NCBI GenBank assembly: GCA_964403795.1
Contig: CAYOHP010000028.1
Coordinates: forward strand, 1 to 61,557
Source of the DNA: CAYOHP01 sp964403795 [NCBI: uncultured bacterium]
GTDB taxonomy: Bacteria; Muiribacteriota; UBA6191; CAZXTJ01
Direction: 5' to 3'
DNA: 61,557 nucleotides
Shown here: positions 43,290 to 52,442 of the stretch, in pieces
How positions within the stretch are numbered: the first letter of the stretch is position 1
How the letters are laid out: each line of letters starts with the position of its first letter
The notes under the pieces: model-generated
Seen by the model: only the letters and a program-made list of their open reading frames with translations
What the model was told of the DNA's origin: nothing
Database searches by the model: none
Position numbers and translations under genes: made by a program

Positions 43290-43521
43290 GACGCCCTCCG
43301 ACTCGATCCCGGCGAGCGGGGCAGGTCCGCCGGGTCCTGCCGTGGTGCCGGTCGCAAAGCCTGTAGCCGGGTTCGTGCCAGATTTCGGTATCCGCTCCCG
43401 AAGCCGATCCCGTGGCAAGGTCGGGAGGCGGCGTCGCGCCCCCGTCTCGCCCGGGTCTCAGGAGCGTCTCCTGCCCAGGACCCGGGTAGAGCCGGCGAGG
43501 CTGTAGAGGTACGCTCCTGCC

Positions 43522-44364
43522 ATGTCCGTCCCGTCCGGCTCCAGCCAGCCGGTCCCGTGCTTCTGGTTCGACGAGGTTCCCAACTTCGGGGATCTCATGA
43601 CGCCCGCGCTGCTGACCCGCTTCGGGATCCCGGTGGTGCATTCCCCGCTCGAGAGATGCCGGGTGGTCGCCACCGGCTCGGTGCTCGATGGCATGGATCC
43701 CGGCTGGACCGGCGTGGTCCTGGGGTCGGGGTTCATGAACAGCCAGGTCCGCATGGGCTCCCACCGGGCCGAGCTGCTGGCCCTCCGGGGGAAACTCACC
43801 CGGGATCGGATCCGGGGCGCGGGCAGGGTGCCCCTGGGGGACCCCGGGCTGCTGGCCGGGGACCTGTGCGCGGCGCCCGAGGAGACCCGGGTGACCCTGG
43901 GTCTGGTGCCCCACTACGCGGATCGCAAGCACCCGGCGGTGACCGGCCTGGTAGGAGGAGAGCCTGACGAGGTGCGGCTCATCGATGTATGTCGCCCTCC
44001 CGAGGAGGTGATCCGGGAGATCGCCACCTGTTCGGTGGTCGCCTCGTCCTCGCTCCACGGGGTGATCGTGGCCGACGCCCTGGGGATCCCTGCCACCTGG
44101 CTGCTCGTCACCGATCGGGTACTGGGCGCCGGCTTCAAGTTCTTCGACTACGCCTCCGCCCTCGGAGCCCTCCGCTACCCGGTGGCGCTCGGGCCCGGGG
44201 CCCGGGTGAAGGACCTGGTGGCAGCCGCCAGCCGACCCGCCCGGGAAAGGGTGGAGGAGGTCCAGTGCCGCCTCAGGGATCTCTTCGAGGCACTCCCGGA
44301 GCGGCTTGCCGGGATCGCCGAGGCATCGTCGCGGCGAGGGCACCGACCAGCTCCAGGGCCGTGA
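43522..44364 (+). CDS. Polysaccharide pyruvyl transferase family protein
   Basis: A 280-residue protein with the family's GT-like fold signatures. It has an N-terminal FDEVPNFGDLMTPAL (the NxGD type start), VVATGSVLDGM and LGSGFMN, and the C-terminal SSSLHGVIVADALGIP that forms the nucleotide/PEP site. The enzymes add pyruvate ketals to surface sugars; some homologues have other transferase roles. ATG 43522 is the first start. It overlaps the convergent GT-like gene by 92 bp at its 3' end. With the sulfotransferase nearby it suggests decorated cell-surface glycans. Confidence 0.87.
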   Translation: MSVPSGSSQPVPCFWFDEVPNFGDLMTPALLTRFGIPVVHSPLERCRVVATGSVLDGMDPGWTGVVLGSGFMNSQVRMGSHRAELLALRGKLTRDRIRGAGRVPLGDPGLLAGDLCAAPEETRVTLGLVPHYADRKHPAVTGLVGGEPDEVRLIDVCRPPEEVIREIATCSVVASSSLHGVIVADALGIPATWLLVTDRVLGAGFKFFDYASALGALRYPVALGPGARVKDLVAAASRPARERVEEVQCRLRDLFEALPERLAGIAEASSRRGHRPAPGP

Positions 44365-44974
44365 GTCCGGCACCGCGGGTTGCCTGGGCGTGGGCACCCG
44401 AGAGACCCAGGACCCGTCGTGCTGCCTCGGGGTCGAAGGCGAGTCCCCGCCCGCGCTGGTGACCGGGTTGCCGCAGGGTGTCGCGGAGATCGTCGAGCGA
44501 GCGGGGCTGCAAGGGGAAGCTCCACTCGATCCAGGTCCGGGTGCCGACCGCCTCGGCCCGGAGACGGGCTTCGACCGGCTCGGCGATCGCCAGCGGGAGT
44601 CTCGGTCGACCGTCGCCCCCGGAGTCCGGGGACGGGAGCATGACCAGACCCTCCGCCAACAGCAGGTCCCCGGCCTCCAGGACCAGGACCCAGTCGGTGC
44701 GGATCACGGCGACCAGCGAGCGCAGCACGACCTGGGCGGGGATCGCGACGCCTCCGCCCAGACCCTCGACCTGGAGCCAGGTCACGGGATGGGAGCCCGG
44801 TTCCGAGGGGCCGCCGGCTTCCCGGACCACGGCCTCCGGCGCCATCACCACGAGGTCGGCCCGGATCCCTCGCGCCAGCCGGCAGGCGGGACGCAACGAG
44901 GCCGCCAGCCGGACCAGGGCCTCGGGGTCGGGCCGGTCCATGATGCAGGCGACGGTGAGGGTGGTCCCGGGCAC
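44273..44974 (-). CDS. Hypothetical protein, possibly glycosyltransferase-like
   Basis: A 233-residue protein starting with GTG 44974 (TLTVACIMDRPDPEALV). It has the feel of a GT-A fold: a beta-alpha start, a basic RGIRADLVVMAPEAV stretch, and DWVLVLEAGDLLL, where the acidic ExGD could replace the DxD motif. Homology is not certain. It lies 30 bp downstream of the sulfotransferase gene on the same strand, and its last 92 bp are antisense to the end of the pyruvyl transferase gene. The coding potential is clear over most of its length, though the overlapped part could be a read-through extension. Confidence 0.55.
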   Translation of the reverse strand: MPGTTLTVACIMDRPDPEALVRLAASLRPACRLARGIRADLVVMAPEAVVREAGGPSEPGSHPVTWLQVEGLGGGVAIPAQVVLRSLVAVIRTDWVLVLEAGDLLLAEGLVMLPSPDSGGDGRPRLPLAIAEPVEARLRAEAVGTRTWIEWSFPLQPRSLDDLRDTLRQPGHQRGRGLAFDPEAARRVLGLSGAHAQATRGAGLTALELVGALAATMPRRSRQAAPGVPRRDP

Positions 44975-45004
44975 CGACCAAGGGTAGCCGACCGGGCCGT
45001 CCGA

Positions 45005-45742
45005 TCAGTCTCGAAGGACCGACGCGATCGAGGCGAGCTGACGGTCGTCCAGGCGGGTCCGCCAGGCATCGAGGCGACCGGCCTCGACCTCGGGTCGGGG
45101 GATCGATTCCGAGAGGCCGAGGAACTCCTGGAGGCGAGCGAACCCTGCGTCGGGATCCCGGACCAGGTCTTCGTAGTCGACATGGAGGAAACGATCCGGG
45201 AGGGCCCGGGCCAGCCATGCCAGCTCGTCGCGGTGCGCCCGCCAGCGCAGGGCACAACGGGCCGGGAGGTCGAGCTTGGCGTAGCGATCGGCCCCGTCCG
45301 CCGGGATCCCGAGGAAGGAGCAGGGGAGCGGGAACTCGCGCCACCGGCGGATCCACTGGAGGACCCCGGAGTGGTCCAGCATGCTGGCGACGGTGGCCTC
45401 GACGCCGCGCAGGATCCCGACGAAGCGGGCGCCCCGGAAGCGCTCCGCCAGGCGCTCGGCGACCCATAGGTTGGGGTGGCACTTGTCGAGGTAGTGGCGG
45501 GGCGCGACCTTGGCGTGTTCCGCCTCGTACCAGGCCGCCAGGCGCGGGAACTCGGCGGCCCGGACCTCGGGGAAGAGAGCGAGGCGGGTGGCGAGGGCCA
45601 GGATCCGGGGAGGCTCGGCGACTCCCTCGATGTCGGGGTGGGCGAGAAGGGCCCGGGCCAGGAAGTGGGTCCCGGAGCGGCCGGTGCCCAGCACGAAGAT
45701 CTTCTTCGTGGTGCGGGCGGCGGTGGGCCCGGCCGGGCTCAC
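45005..45742 (-). CDS. Sulfotransferase family protein
   Basis: A 245-residue protein with the PAPS-binding 5'-phosphosulfate loop GTGRSGTHFLARAL (about 19-32). The 3'-phosphate motif region follows (FVGILRGVEATVASML, about 105-120), and a C-terminal FLHVDYEDLVRDPDAGF pattern is typical of sulfotransferases. The catalytic His/Lys cannot be fixed by eye. GTG 45742 overlaps the stop of the ABC-F gene (GTGA). The substrate is unknown; lipid, glycan and peptide sulfation are all possible. Confidence 0.9.
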   Translation of the reverse strand: MSPAGPTAARTTKKIFVLGTGRSGTHFLARALLAHPDIEGVAEPPRILALATRLALFPEVRAAEFPRLAAWYEAEHAKVAPRHYLDKCHPNLWVAERLAERFRGARFVGILRGVEATVASMLDHSGVLQWIRRWREFPLPCSFLGIPADGADRYAKLDLPARCALRWRAHRDELAWLARALPDRFLHVDYEDLVRDPDAGFARLQEFLGLSESIPRPEVEAGRLDAWRTRLDDRQLASIASVLRD

Positions 45743-47805
45743 GCCCCCTCGGCTTCGAGGCGGGAACGGGCCGCGTCGAGCTCCTCCTGGGCGGCCTCCC
45801 AGCGGGCCATGAGCTGCTCGAGGCGGCTGCGCACCTCGCCGTGCTCCCGGAGCAGGGGGACCGATTTCTCCTTGTCCTGGAAGAGCGAGGGATCCGCGAG
45901 CCGGGTGGCGAGTTCGGCCTCCTGGGTCTCGAGCTCGGAGATGCGGGTCTCGAAGTCCTTGACCCGCTTCTCGATGGGACCGAGCACCTGCTGGCGCTTG
46001 ACCCGGTCCTCGGCGCGCTGGCGGCGGGCCTCCTTGCGGTCCCCGGCGGGGAGGGCGTCGACCGGCTCGGGGCGGCGGTCGGCCTGGGGACGGGGAGGCG
46101 GCGGAGCGCTCCGCAGCGGGGTCGGGGGCCTTGCCCCGGCCTGGCCCTTTTGCGCTGGCCCCGGGGGGGCGCCCTTGCCGCCTTCGATCGCTGCAGCGCG
46201 ACGGTCGAGGTGGTCGTAGTACTCGGCGAGGGTCCCGGGATAGTCCTCGAGCACCCCGTCGTGGAGGTCCCAGATGCGGGTGGCCAGGCGGCGCACGAAG
46301 GCCTGGTTGTGGGAGACGAAGAGCAGGGTCCCCTGGTATTCCTGCAGGGCCTCGACCAGGGCCTCGGTGCTGGTCAGGTCGAGGTGGTTGGTGGGCTCGT
46401 CCATGCAGAGGAAGTTGGCCGGGCGGACCAGCAGCTTGGCCAGGGCCACCCGGGCCTTCTCCCCGCCCGAGAGCACCGAGATCGGCTTCTCGACGTCGTC
46501 GCCGGAGAAGAGGAAGGCCCCGCAGGCGCCCCGCACGAAGCCGAGCGAGCTGCCCGGGACCGACCGGGCGACCTCCTCGACGATGGTCTTCGTCGGGTCG
46601 AGCGCCTCGGACTGGTGCTGGGCGTAGTAGCTCATGGAGACGCCGTGGCCGAGGCCGGCCTCGCCCTGGTCGGCGAACACCTCGCCGGCGATGATCTTGA
46701 GGAGGGTGGTCTTGCCGGCGCCCACCGGGCCGAGCAGGGCGACCCGTTCGCCGCGGGTGACGCCGAGGTCGAGGTCCTTGAAGAGACGGCGCTCGCCGTA
46801 GGCCTTGGAGAGTTTCCGGACCTGGAGAACCAGTTGGCCGGAGCGGTCCACGGGCGGGAACGAGAACCGGAGTACCCGGCGCTCCTGGTGCGTCTCCACC
46901 ATCTCGATCTTCTCGATCAGCTTGATCTTCGACTGGGCCTGGCGGGCCTTGGAGGCCTTGGCCTTGAACCGGTCGATGAAACGCTGGGCGTCCTTGACCC
47001 GCTTCTCCTGCTTCTTGGCGCGGGCCTCGAGGAAGCCCCTCTCCTCCTCGCGCATCTGCACGTAGGCCTCGAAGTCGCCGGTGTAGGAGCGGAGGCCCTC
47101 GGGTTCGAGCGAGAGGATCCGGGAGACGTGGCGGTTCAGGAAGTCGCGGTCATGCGAGATCATCACGATGGCGCCCGGGAACCCCTGGAGGAAGCTCTCG
47201 AGCCAGTGGATGGACGGCAGGTCGAGGTGGTTGGTGGGCTCGTCGAGGAGCAGGAAGTCGGGCTTCGAGAAGAGCAGCCCGGCGAGCGCGGCCCGCATCC
47301 GCCAGCCGCCCGAGAGCTCCGATACGGGGCGGTCGAGCTCGCCGATCGCGAAGCCGAGACCCTGCAGGATGCGGTCGGCCTCGTGGTCCGGGAAACGCGT
47401 CTCCAGGTCGGAGAGCCGGCCGTGCAGTTCGCCGAGGCGGGTCCCGAGGCGCTCGAGCTCGGCGTCCTCGGTGGCCTCGCCGAATCGGTGTTCGACCTCG
47501 GCGAGTTCCCGCCGGACCTCTTCGCGGCCGGGGGCGGCGGCCCGCACCGTCTGGCGGATCGAGCCCTGGAGGCGCTCTTCGAGGTTCTGGGGAAGGTAGG
47601 CGAGGCGTGCGCCCTTGGCCAGCACCACCTCGCCGCGGTCGGGGGTGATCTCGCCCACGATCACCCGTAGGAGGGTGGTCTTGCCGGCCCCGTTGGGGCC
47701 GATCAGGCCGACCCGGTCGCCGCGGTTCACCTGGAAGCCGGCATCCTGGAACACCGGCTTCCCGAGGAACTGCACGGTGAGGCCGGTCCCGGTGAGCACG
47801 CTCAT
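45739..47805 (-). CDS. ABC-F family ATPase
   Basis: A 688-residue soluble protein with two ABC domains and no membrane segment. Domain 1 has Walker A GPNGAGKT (36-43), LSGGW and DEPTNHLD. Domain 2 has GPVGAGKT, LSGGEKARVA and DEPTNHLD. Between them is the ABC-F interdomain linker with a basic coiled coil (RAKKQEKRVKDAQRFIDRFK). The C-terminal 90 residues are an acidic-basic coiled coil after a Pro-rich linker, like the Uup type CTD. ABC-F proteins act on ribosomes (translation factors or antibiotic resistance). ATG 47805 was chosen over a longer frame that runs into the divergent kinase gene. Confidence 0.95.
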   Translation of the reverse strand: MSVLTGTGLTVQFLGKPVFQDAGFQVNRGDRVGLIGPNGAGKTTLLRVIVGEITPDRGEVVLAKGARLAYLPQNLEERLQGSIRQTVRAAAPGREEVRRELAEVEHRFGEATEDAELERLGTRLGELHGRLSDLETRFPDHEADRILQGLGFAIGELDRPVSELSGGWRMRAALAGLLFSKPDFLLLDEPTNHLDLPSIHWLESFLQGFPGAIVMISHDRDFLNRHVSRILSLEPEGLRSYTGDFEAYVQMREEERGFLEARAKKQEKRVKDAQRFIDRFKAKASKARQAQSKIKLIEKIEMVETHQERRVLRFSFPPVDRSGQLVLQVRKLSKAYGERRLFKDLDLGVTRGERVALLGPVGAGKTTLLKIIAGEVFADQGEAGLGHGVSMSYYAQHQSEALDPTKTIVEEVARSVPGSSLGFVRGACGAFLFSGDDVEKPISVLSGGEKARVALAKLLVRPANFLCMDEPTNHLDLTSTEALVEALQEYQGTLLFVSHNQAFVRRLATRIWDLHDGVLEDYPGTLAEYYDHLDRRAAAIEGGKGAPPGPAQKGQAGARPPTPLRSAPPPPRPQADRRPEPVDALPAGDRKEARRQRAEDRVKRQQVLGPIEKRVKDFETRISELETQEAELATRLADPSLFQDKEKSVPLLREHGEVRSRLEQLMARWEAAQEELDAARSRLEAEGA

Positions 47806-47857
47806 GGCAGGCGGGAGGTTACCACGATGGGCGGCCGGGATCTGCTTCACTTGCGGT

Positions 47858-49972
47858 GTGGTGTCCCCCGGCCCCGGCGCCCGGTACCAGGCTCTGCGCG
47901 AGCTGGGGAAGGGCGCGTTCGGACGGGTGGTCTCCGCCCTCGATACCGAACTGAAGCGCCGGGTGGCGGTCAAGCTGCTGGAGAACCGGGTCCCGAGCGC
48001 GGCGGCACGGGAGCGGTTCGAGCGGGAGGCGCGTCTGACCGCCGGGGTCCGCCATCCGGGCCTGGTGCAGCTCTTCGACTTCGGCTGCGATCCCGCGGGG
48101 GGCGCCTTCCTGGTCTACGAACTGGTGGAAGGCGAGGATCTGGGGGCCCGCCTGGGGCGCGGCGAGCTGCTGCCTCCCATGGCCGCGGCGCGCCTGGGGG
48201 CCCGGATCGCCGAGGCGCTGGCGGCCCTGCACGCGGCCGGGATCGTGCATCGCGATCTGAAGCCTGCCAACGTGCTGCTCAGGCCCGGCGGCGACCCGGT
48301 GGTCTGCGACCTGGGGCTCGCCCGCAGCCTGGCCGAGGACGACGACCTGACCGAGACCGGAGCCCTGGTCGGGACGCCGGCCTACCTGGCGCCCGAGGTG
48401 GTGCAGGGCGAGCTGGCCGGGCCGGCCGCCGACCAGTTCGGGCTCGCCGCCATGCTCTTCCACCTCACCACCGGGGAGAAGGTGGTGGGTGCGGTCGACC
48501 TGGCCGACTACCTGCGCCGGTTGCACGCCGGCCGTTTCCGGCCGCGCTTCCCCCCAGGCTACCCATGGCCGGTGGCGGCGGTCCTGGAGCGGGCGCTCGC
48601 GCCCCGGCCCGGGGACCGCTATCCGGACTGCACCGCCCTGGGGGAGGCCCTGGACGAGGCCGCCATGCTCGGCTCCGAAGCCCGGCTCCCGGCGCCGCCG
48701 GCGCCCGCCGAGGCGGCGCGTCGGGTGACGAAGACCCTGGCGCTGCCCCGGGAGGCGAAGGGGGTCAGGGCCGGGACCGCTCCGGGGAAGGGGCGCCGCC
48801 TGGGCCGTCCGCCGGTCGCCATCGCATTCGCCCTGGCCGCGGCCGCCGGGCTCGGGGCGCTGGCGCTCCGGGAAGCGCCGGGAGGTCCGTCCGGCGGAAT
48901 GGTACCCGTCGCCGGGGGTCCGGCGGCTCCAGGGGAGGCGAGCGGCCGGGCCGCGGCCGCCCCCGGGGCGGGGAGCGAGGCCCGGGACGGCGAGGCGGCC
49001 CGACGCGAGGTGGAGGCCGCGGCCCGGGCCCTGGGGGAGCCGCACGGAGTCGCCCCCGGAGCCATGCCCGAGCTCGGCGGTTGCATGGACGGCCTGGCGG
49101 CCCGGGCCGAGGCGGTGATCGCCCCCCGCACCCAGCTCCACTGGAAGCGTCTGCTGGCAGCGGCCGAGGCATGGCTGGCGGAGCTGCCCCGGGAGCCCGA
49201 GGACCGGGACCGCTTCCTGCTGGACTGGGCCCTGCTGCGCCTCTCCTTCCACCACCTGCTCGACCTGGCGCGCCTCGCCGAGGGGCACACCGACCTGGTG
49301 CGCCGCGTCATGACGCGGCGGCCCCCGGTGGGTTCGAACCTGCCGGCGGAGCGGGTCCTGGAGGCCCACGACGACGCCCGCCAGGCTACCGAGGACTTCC
49401 TGGTCGGCCCCCGCGACCCGCTCCCCGATCGGGCCCTGGCGGTGCTCCTGGTGGACGGGGCACTGGCCTCCGAGACCGCCTCGCCCCTGGTCGGCGAGCT
49501 GCTCCCCGAGGTGCACCGCCGCCTGCTCGAGCGCCCCGAGCCCTTCGCCCGGACCTGGCTCGCCTACGTGCACCAGGCCCTGCTCTCCAGCAACGCCGAC
49601 CGGGGCGTGCTGCCCTGCCCGGACCGGGCCCGCTTCCTGGTCGAGTTGGTGGATGCCGCCGACGGGCTGGTCGTCGACCTGCCTCCCCCCTCCGGGTTCC
49701 GGAACCTGCTGCCCTACGTCTTCCCGCTGGTGGGGATGCTGGGCCGCTGCCAGGAGTCGGTGGACGGGCGGTATCGCGACGGGCTCGACCGGTTCCTCGT
49801 CGCCATGGAGAGGTGGTGGCCGGAGGATCCGGAAACGGTCGGGATGTTCGCCCGCATGGCGGTGGACAGCATCGGCAACATGGAGGTGCAGGCGGTGTTC
49901 TACGGGGAGCCGGTGGCGGGTCCGTGGAAGGCCCGCCTGGCGCAGCTCGGCGGCCGACCCAAGGGCCGTTGA
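47858..49972 (+). CDS. Membrane Hanks-type Ser/Thr protein kinase
   Basis: A 704-residue protein: glycine loop GKGAFG (17-22), AVK lysine 39, HRDLKPAN (H131-D133), DLG (151) and APE in YLAPEVV. A short linker leads to a membrane helix at about 310-330. The extracytoplasmic C-terminal 370 residues are alpha-rich, with many Leu/Arg helices and no familiar domain. The activation loop has TETGALVGTPAYL with several Thr that could be autophosphorylated. The start GTG 47858 is the first reasonable one after the divergent ABC-F start. All catalytic residues are present, so it should be active; target unknown. Confidence 0.9.
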   Translation: MVSPGPGARYQALRELGKGAFGRVVSALDTELKRRVAVKLLENRVPSAAARERFEREARLTAGVRHPGLVQLFDFGCDPAGGAFLVYELVEGEDLGARLGRGELLPPMAAARLGARIAEALAALHAAGIVHRDLKPANVLLRPGGDPVVCDLGLARSLAEDDDLTETGALVGTPAYLAPEVVQGELAGPAADQFGLAAMLFHLTTGEKVVGAVDLADYLRRLHAGRFRPRFPPGYPWPVAAVLERALAPRPGDRYPDCTALGEALDEAAMLGSEARLPAPPAPAEAARRVTKTLALPREAKGVRAGTAPGKGRRLGRPPVAIAFALAAAAGLGALALREAPGGPSGGMVPVAGGPAAPGEASGRAAAAPGAGSEARDGEAARREVEAAARALGEPHGVAPGAMPELGGCMDGLAARAEAVIAPRTQLHWKRLLAAAEAWLAELPREPEDRDRFLLDWALLRLSFHHLLDLARLAEGHTDLVRRVMTRRPPVGSNLPAERVLEAHDDARQATEDFLVGPRDPLPDRALAVLLVDGALASETASPLVGELLPEVHRRLLERPEPFARTWLAYVHQALLSSNADRGVLPCPDRARFLVELVDAADGLVVDLPPPSGFRNLLPYVFPLVGMLGRCQESVDGRYRDGLDRFLVAMERWWPEDPETVGMFARMAVDSIGNMEVQAVFYGEPVAGPWKARLAQLGGRPKGR

Positions 49973-50000
49973 GCCGGGGGCCATGACGTATCCTGGGTCC

Positions 50001-50336
50001 ATGGAGAACCAGCCCATCACCGGCTTCGCCGATTTCTGGCCCTACTACCTGCGGGCCCACTCCCGGCGGGGCAACCGGATCCTGCACGTGGTCGGCGGAC
50101 TGATCGGACTCGCCATGTGGGCCGTCGCCTGGACCCGGGGGAGCTGGGGTTGGTTCTTCTCCGCCTTCCCGGTGGGCTACGCCTTCGCCTGGACCGGGCA
50201 CTTCGGGATCGAGGGCAATCGCCCCGCCACCTTCGGGCATCCGCTCAAGAGCTTCGTGTGCGAGGTCTGCATGGTGCTCCTGGCCGTGACCGGCCAGCTC
50301 GGCCGCCACCTCGATCGCCACGGGATCCCGCGCTGA
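50001..50336 (+). CDS. DUF962/Mpo1-like membrane protein
   Basis: A 111-residue protein with the DUF962 pattern: FWPYYLRAHSRRGNRILHVVG, two short membrane helices, GHFGIEGNRPATFGHPLKSF and VCEVCMVLL. The yeast member Mpo1 is an Fe(II) 2-hydroxy-fatty-acid dioxygenase. The conserved His of AHS, LHVVG, TGHF and GHP are all present, so the same chemistry is possible but unproven. ATG 50001 gives the usual short N-terminus; ATG 49983 would add six residues. It lies 28 bp after the kinase gene on the same strand and converges with the FadH-like gene 39 bp away. Confidence 0.88.
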   Translation: MENQPITGFADFWPYYLRAHSRRGNRILHVVGGLIGLAMWAVAWTRGSWGWFFSAFPVGYAFAWTGHFGIEGNRPATFGHPLKSFVCEVCMVLLAVTGQLGRHLDRHGIPR

Positions 50337-50375
50337 CCCGGGGGCCGGGCGCGCCCGCCGACCCACACCGAGGCT

Positions 50376-52442
50376 TCACATCCGGAGCGCCAGCTCGTAG
50401 CCCTGGCGGATGGCCCGCTCGGCGTCGAGTTCGCCGGCCAGCTCGGCGCCCCCGATCCGCACGAAGTCGAGACCTGCGGCCCGGAGCGGTTCCTCGAGTT
50501 CGCGGTTCTCCACCTGGCCGGCGCAGACCACCACGTGGTCGGCCTCGATCCAGCGCTCGCCTCCGGCGGTCGCCAGCCTGAGGCCGCGGTCCCCGATCTC
50601 GAGGTACCGGCAGCCCGAGAGCATGACCACGCCCCGGGTCTTCAAGGTCTCCCGGTGGATCCAGCCGGTGGTCTTGCCGAGCTTGGCGCCGGGCTTCCCC
50701 TCGGTCCGCTGGCACAGGGTGACCTGGCGGGCCGGCTCGGGGGGACGGGGGGGGGCCAGGCCGCCCCGCCCCCGGTGCTCGGGGTCGATCCCCCATTCCG
50801 CGAGGTACGGACCGGGCTCGGGGTAGGGCTCCCCGCCTTCCCCTTCGTGGCGACGATGGGTGAGGAACTCGGCCACGTCGAAGCCGATCCCGCCGGCGCC
50901 GATGATCGCTACCCTGGGGCCGACCTCGACCGCGCCCTCGAGGGCCTGGGGATAGGTGAGCACCTTGGGATGGTCGATCCCCGGGATGGAAACCGTGCGG
51001 GGTCGTACCCCGGAGGCCAGCACCACCCGGTCGAAGCCCTCGGCCTTCAGGGCCGCGGCTTCCGCCCGGCAGCCGAGGCGGACCTCGACGCCGGCTACCT
51101 CGAGCCGGCGCGTGAAGTACCGGAGCGAGGCCGCGAACTCCTCCTTGCCGGGGATCCGGCGGGCCAGGTCGAACTGGCCTCCGAGGCGATCCCTGGCCTC
51201 GAAGAGCACCACCCGATGGCCGCGCTCGGCGGCGGTGGCGGCGCACGAGAGGCCGGCCGGTCCCGCTCCCACCACCGCGATCCGGAGCGGACGGGTGGCC
51301 GGGACCATGGGCATCTCGGTCTCGCGGCAGGCGGCGGGATTGACCAGGCATGACGCGGTGCGGTTCGAGAAGATGCGGTCCAGGCAGGCCTGGTTGCAGG
51401 CGATGCACACGTTGATCTCGTCGGCCCGACCGGAGGCCGCCTTCACGACCCAATCGGGGTCGGCCAGCAGCGGACGGGCCATGCTGACGAGATCGGCCGA
51501 TCCCTCCCGCAGCACTTCCTCCGCCACCTCGGGCAAGTGGATCCGGTTGGAGGCGACCAGCGGGATCCCCACTTCGCCCTTGAGCTTCCGGGTGACCCAG
51601 GCGAAGGCGGCCCTCGGGACCAGGGTGGCGATGGTGGGGATGCGGGCCTCGTGCCAGCCGATCCCGGTGTTCAGGATCGAGGCGCCGGCGGCCTCGACCC
51701 GACGGGCCAGCTCGACGACCTCCGGCCAGCTCGAACCGTCGGGCACCAGGTCGAGCATGGAGAGCCGGTAGATGACCAGGAACTCCGGCCCGACCGCGGC
51801 CCTCACCGCACCCACCACCTCGAGCGGGAAGCGCATGCGGTTCTCGTAGCTCCCGCCCCACTCGTCGCTGCGACCGTTGGTGCGGGTCACCAGGAACTGG
51901 TTCAGCAGGTAGCCCTCGCTGCCCATGATCTCGACCCCGTCGTAGCCGGCGTCCTTGGCCAGGCGGGCGGTGGCGGCGAAGTCGCGGATCACGGCCCGGA
52001 TACGACGGCCCGACATCTCCCAGGGGGTGAACCAGGAGATGGGCGATCTCCGCGGCGACGGGGCCTCGGCCAGCGGGCTGTAGGAGTAGCGGCCGGTGTG
52101 CAGGATCTGCATGGCGACCCGTCCGCCCGCCTCGTGGACCGCGGCGGTGACGTAGCGGTGCTTCCAGACCTCGAAGCGGTTCGTCAGCTTGGCCGCGAAC
52201 GGCTTGGTCCAGCCCGAGCGGTTGGGGGCCACGCCGCCGGTGACGATCAAGCCGGCACCGCCCTCGGCCCTTCTCGCCAGGTAGGCGGCCATGCGACGCA
52301 GCGGTCCCCAGTCCTCCTCCAGACCGACGTGCATCGAGCCCATCACGACCCGGTTGGGCAGGACCACGTGGCCGAGGTCGAGCGGCGAGAGCAGGTGCGG
52401 GTAGGGGCTCGCCGCCGGGTCAGGGGGAAGGGCGGGCCTCAT
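50376..52442 (-). CDS. fadH: FadH-like 2,4-dienoyl-CoA reductase (FMN/FeS/FAD)
   Basis: A 688-residue protein in the Old Yellow Enzyme plus FAD/NAD(P) architecture of FadH. The N-terminal TIM barrel (to about 350) binds FMN and has LTNRFEVWKHRYV and GYDGVEIMGSEGYLLNQFL. The iron-sulfur segment is CIACNQAC then C-x-VNPAAC. A first Rossmann motif VVGAGPAGLSCA and a second AIIGAGGIGFDVAEFL follow. FadH reduces dienoyl-CoA in unsaturated fatty-acid beta-oxidation. Related enzymes act on other enones or amines, so the substrate is a family inference. ATG 52442 overlaps the upstream RING-like gene by 23 bp. Confidence 0.87.
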   Translation of the reverse strand: MRPALPPDPAASPYPHLLSPLDLGHVVLPNRVVMGSMHVGLEEDWGPLRRMAAYLARRAEGGAGLIVTGGVAPNRSGWTKPFAAKLTNRFEVWKHRYVTAAVHEAGGRVAMQILHTGRYSYSPLAEAPSPRRSPISWFTPWEMSGRRIRAVIRDFAATARLAKDAGYDGVEIMGSEGYLLNQFLVTRTNGRSDEWGGSYENRMRFPLEVVGAVRAAVGPEFLVIYRLSMLDLVPDGSSWPEVVELARRVEAAGASILNTGIGWHEARIPTIATLVPRAAFAWVTRKLKGEVGIPLVASNRIHLPEVAEEVLREGSADLVSMARPLLADPDWVVKAASGRADEINVCIACNQACLDRIFSNRTASCLVNPAACRETEMPMVPATRPLRIAVVGAGPAGLSCAATAAERGHRVVLFEARDRLGGQFDLARRIPGKEEFAASLRYFTRRLEVAGVEVRLGCRAEAAALKAEGFDRVVLASGVRPRTVSIPGIDHPKVLTYPQALEGAVEVGPRVAIIGAGGIGFDVAEFLTHRRHEGEGGEPYPEPGPYLAEWGIDPEHRGRGGLAPPRPPEPARQVTLCQRTEGKPGAKLGKTTGWIHRETLKTRGVVMLSGCRYLEIGDRGLRLATAGGERWIEADHVVVCAGQVENRELEEPLRAAGLDFVRIGGAELAGELDAERAIRQGYELALRM

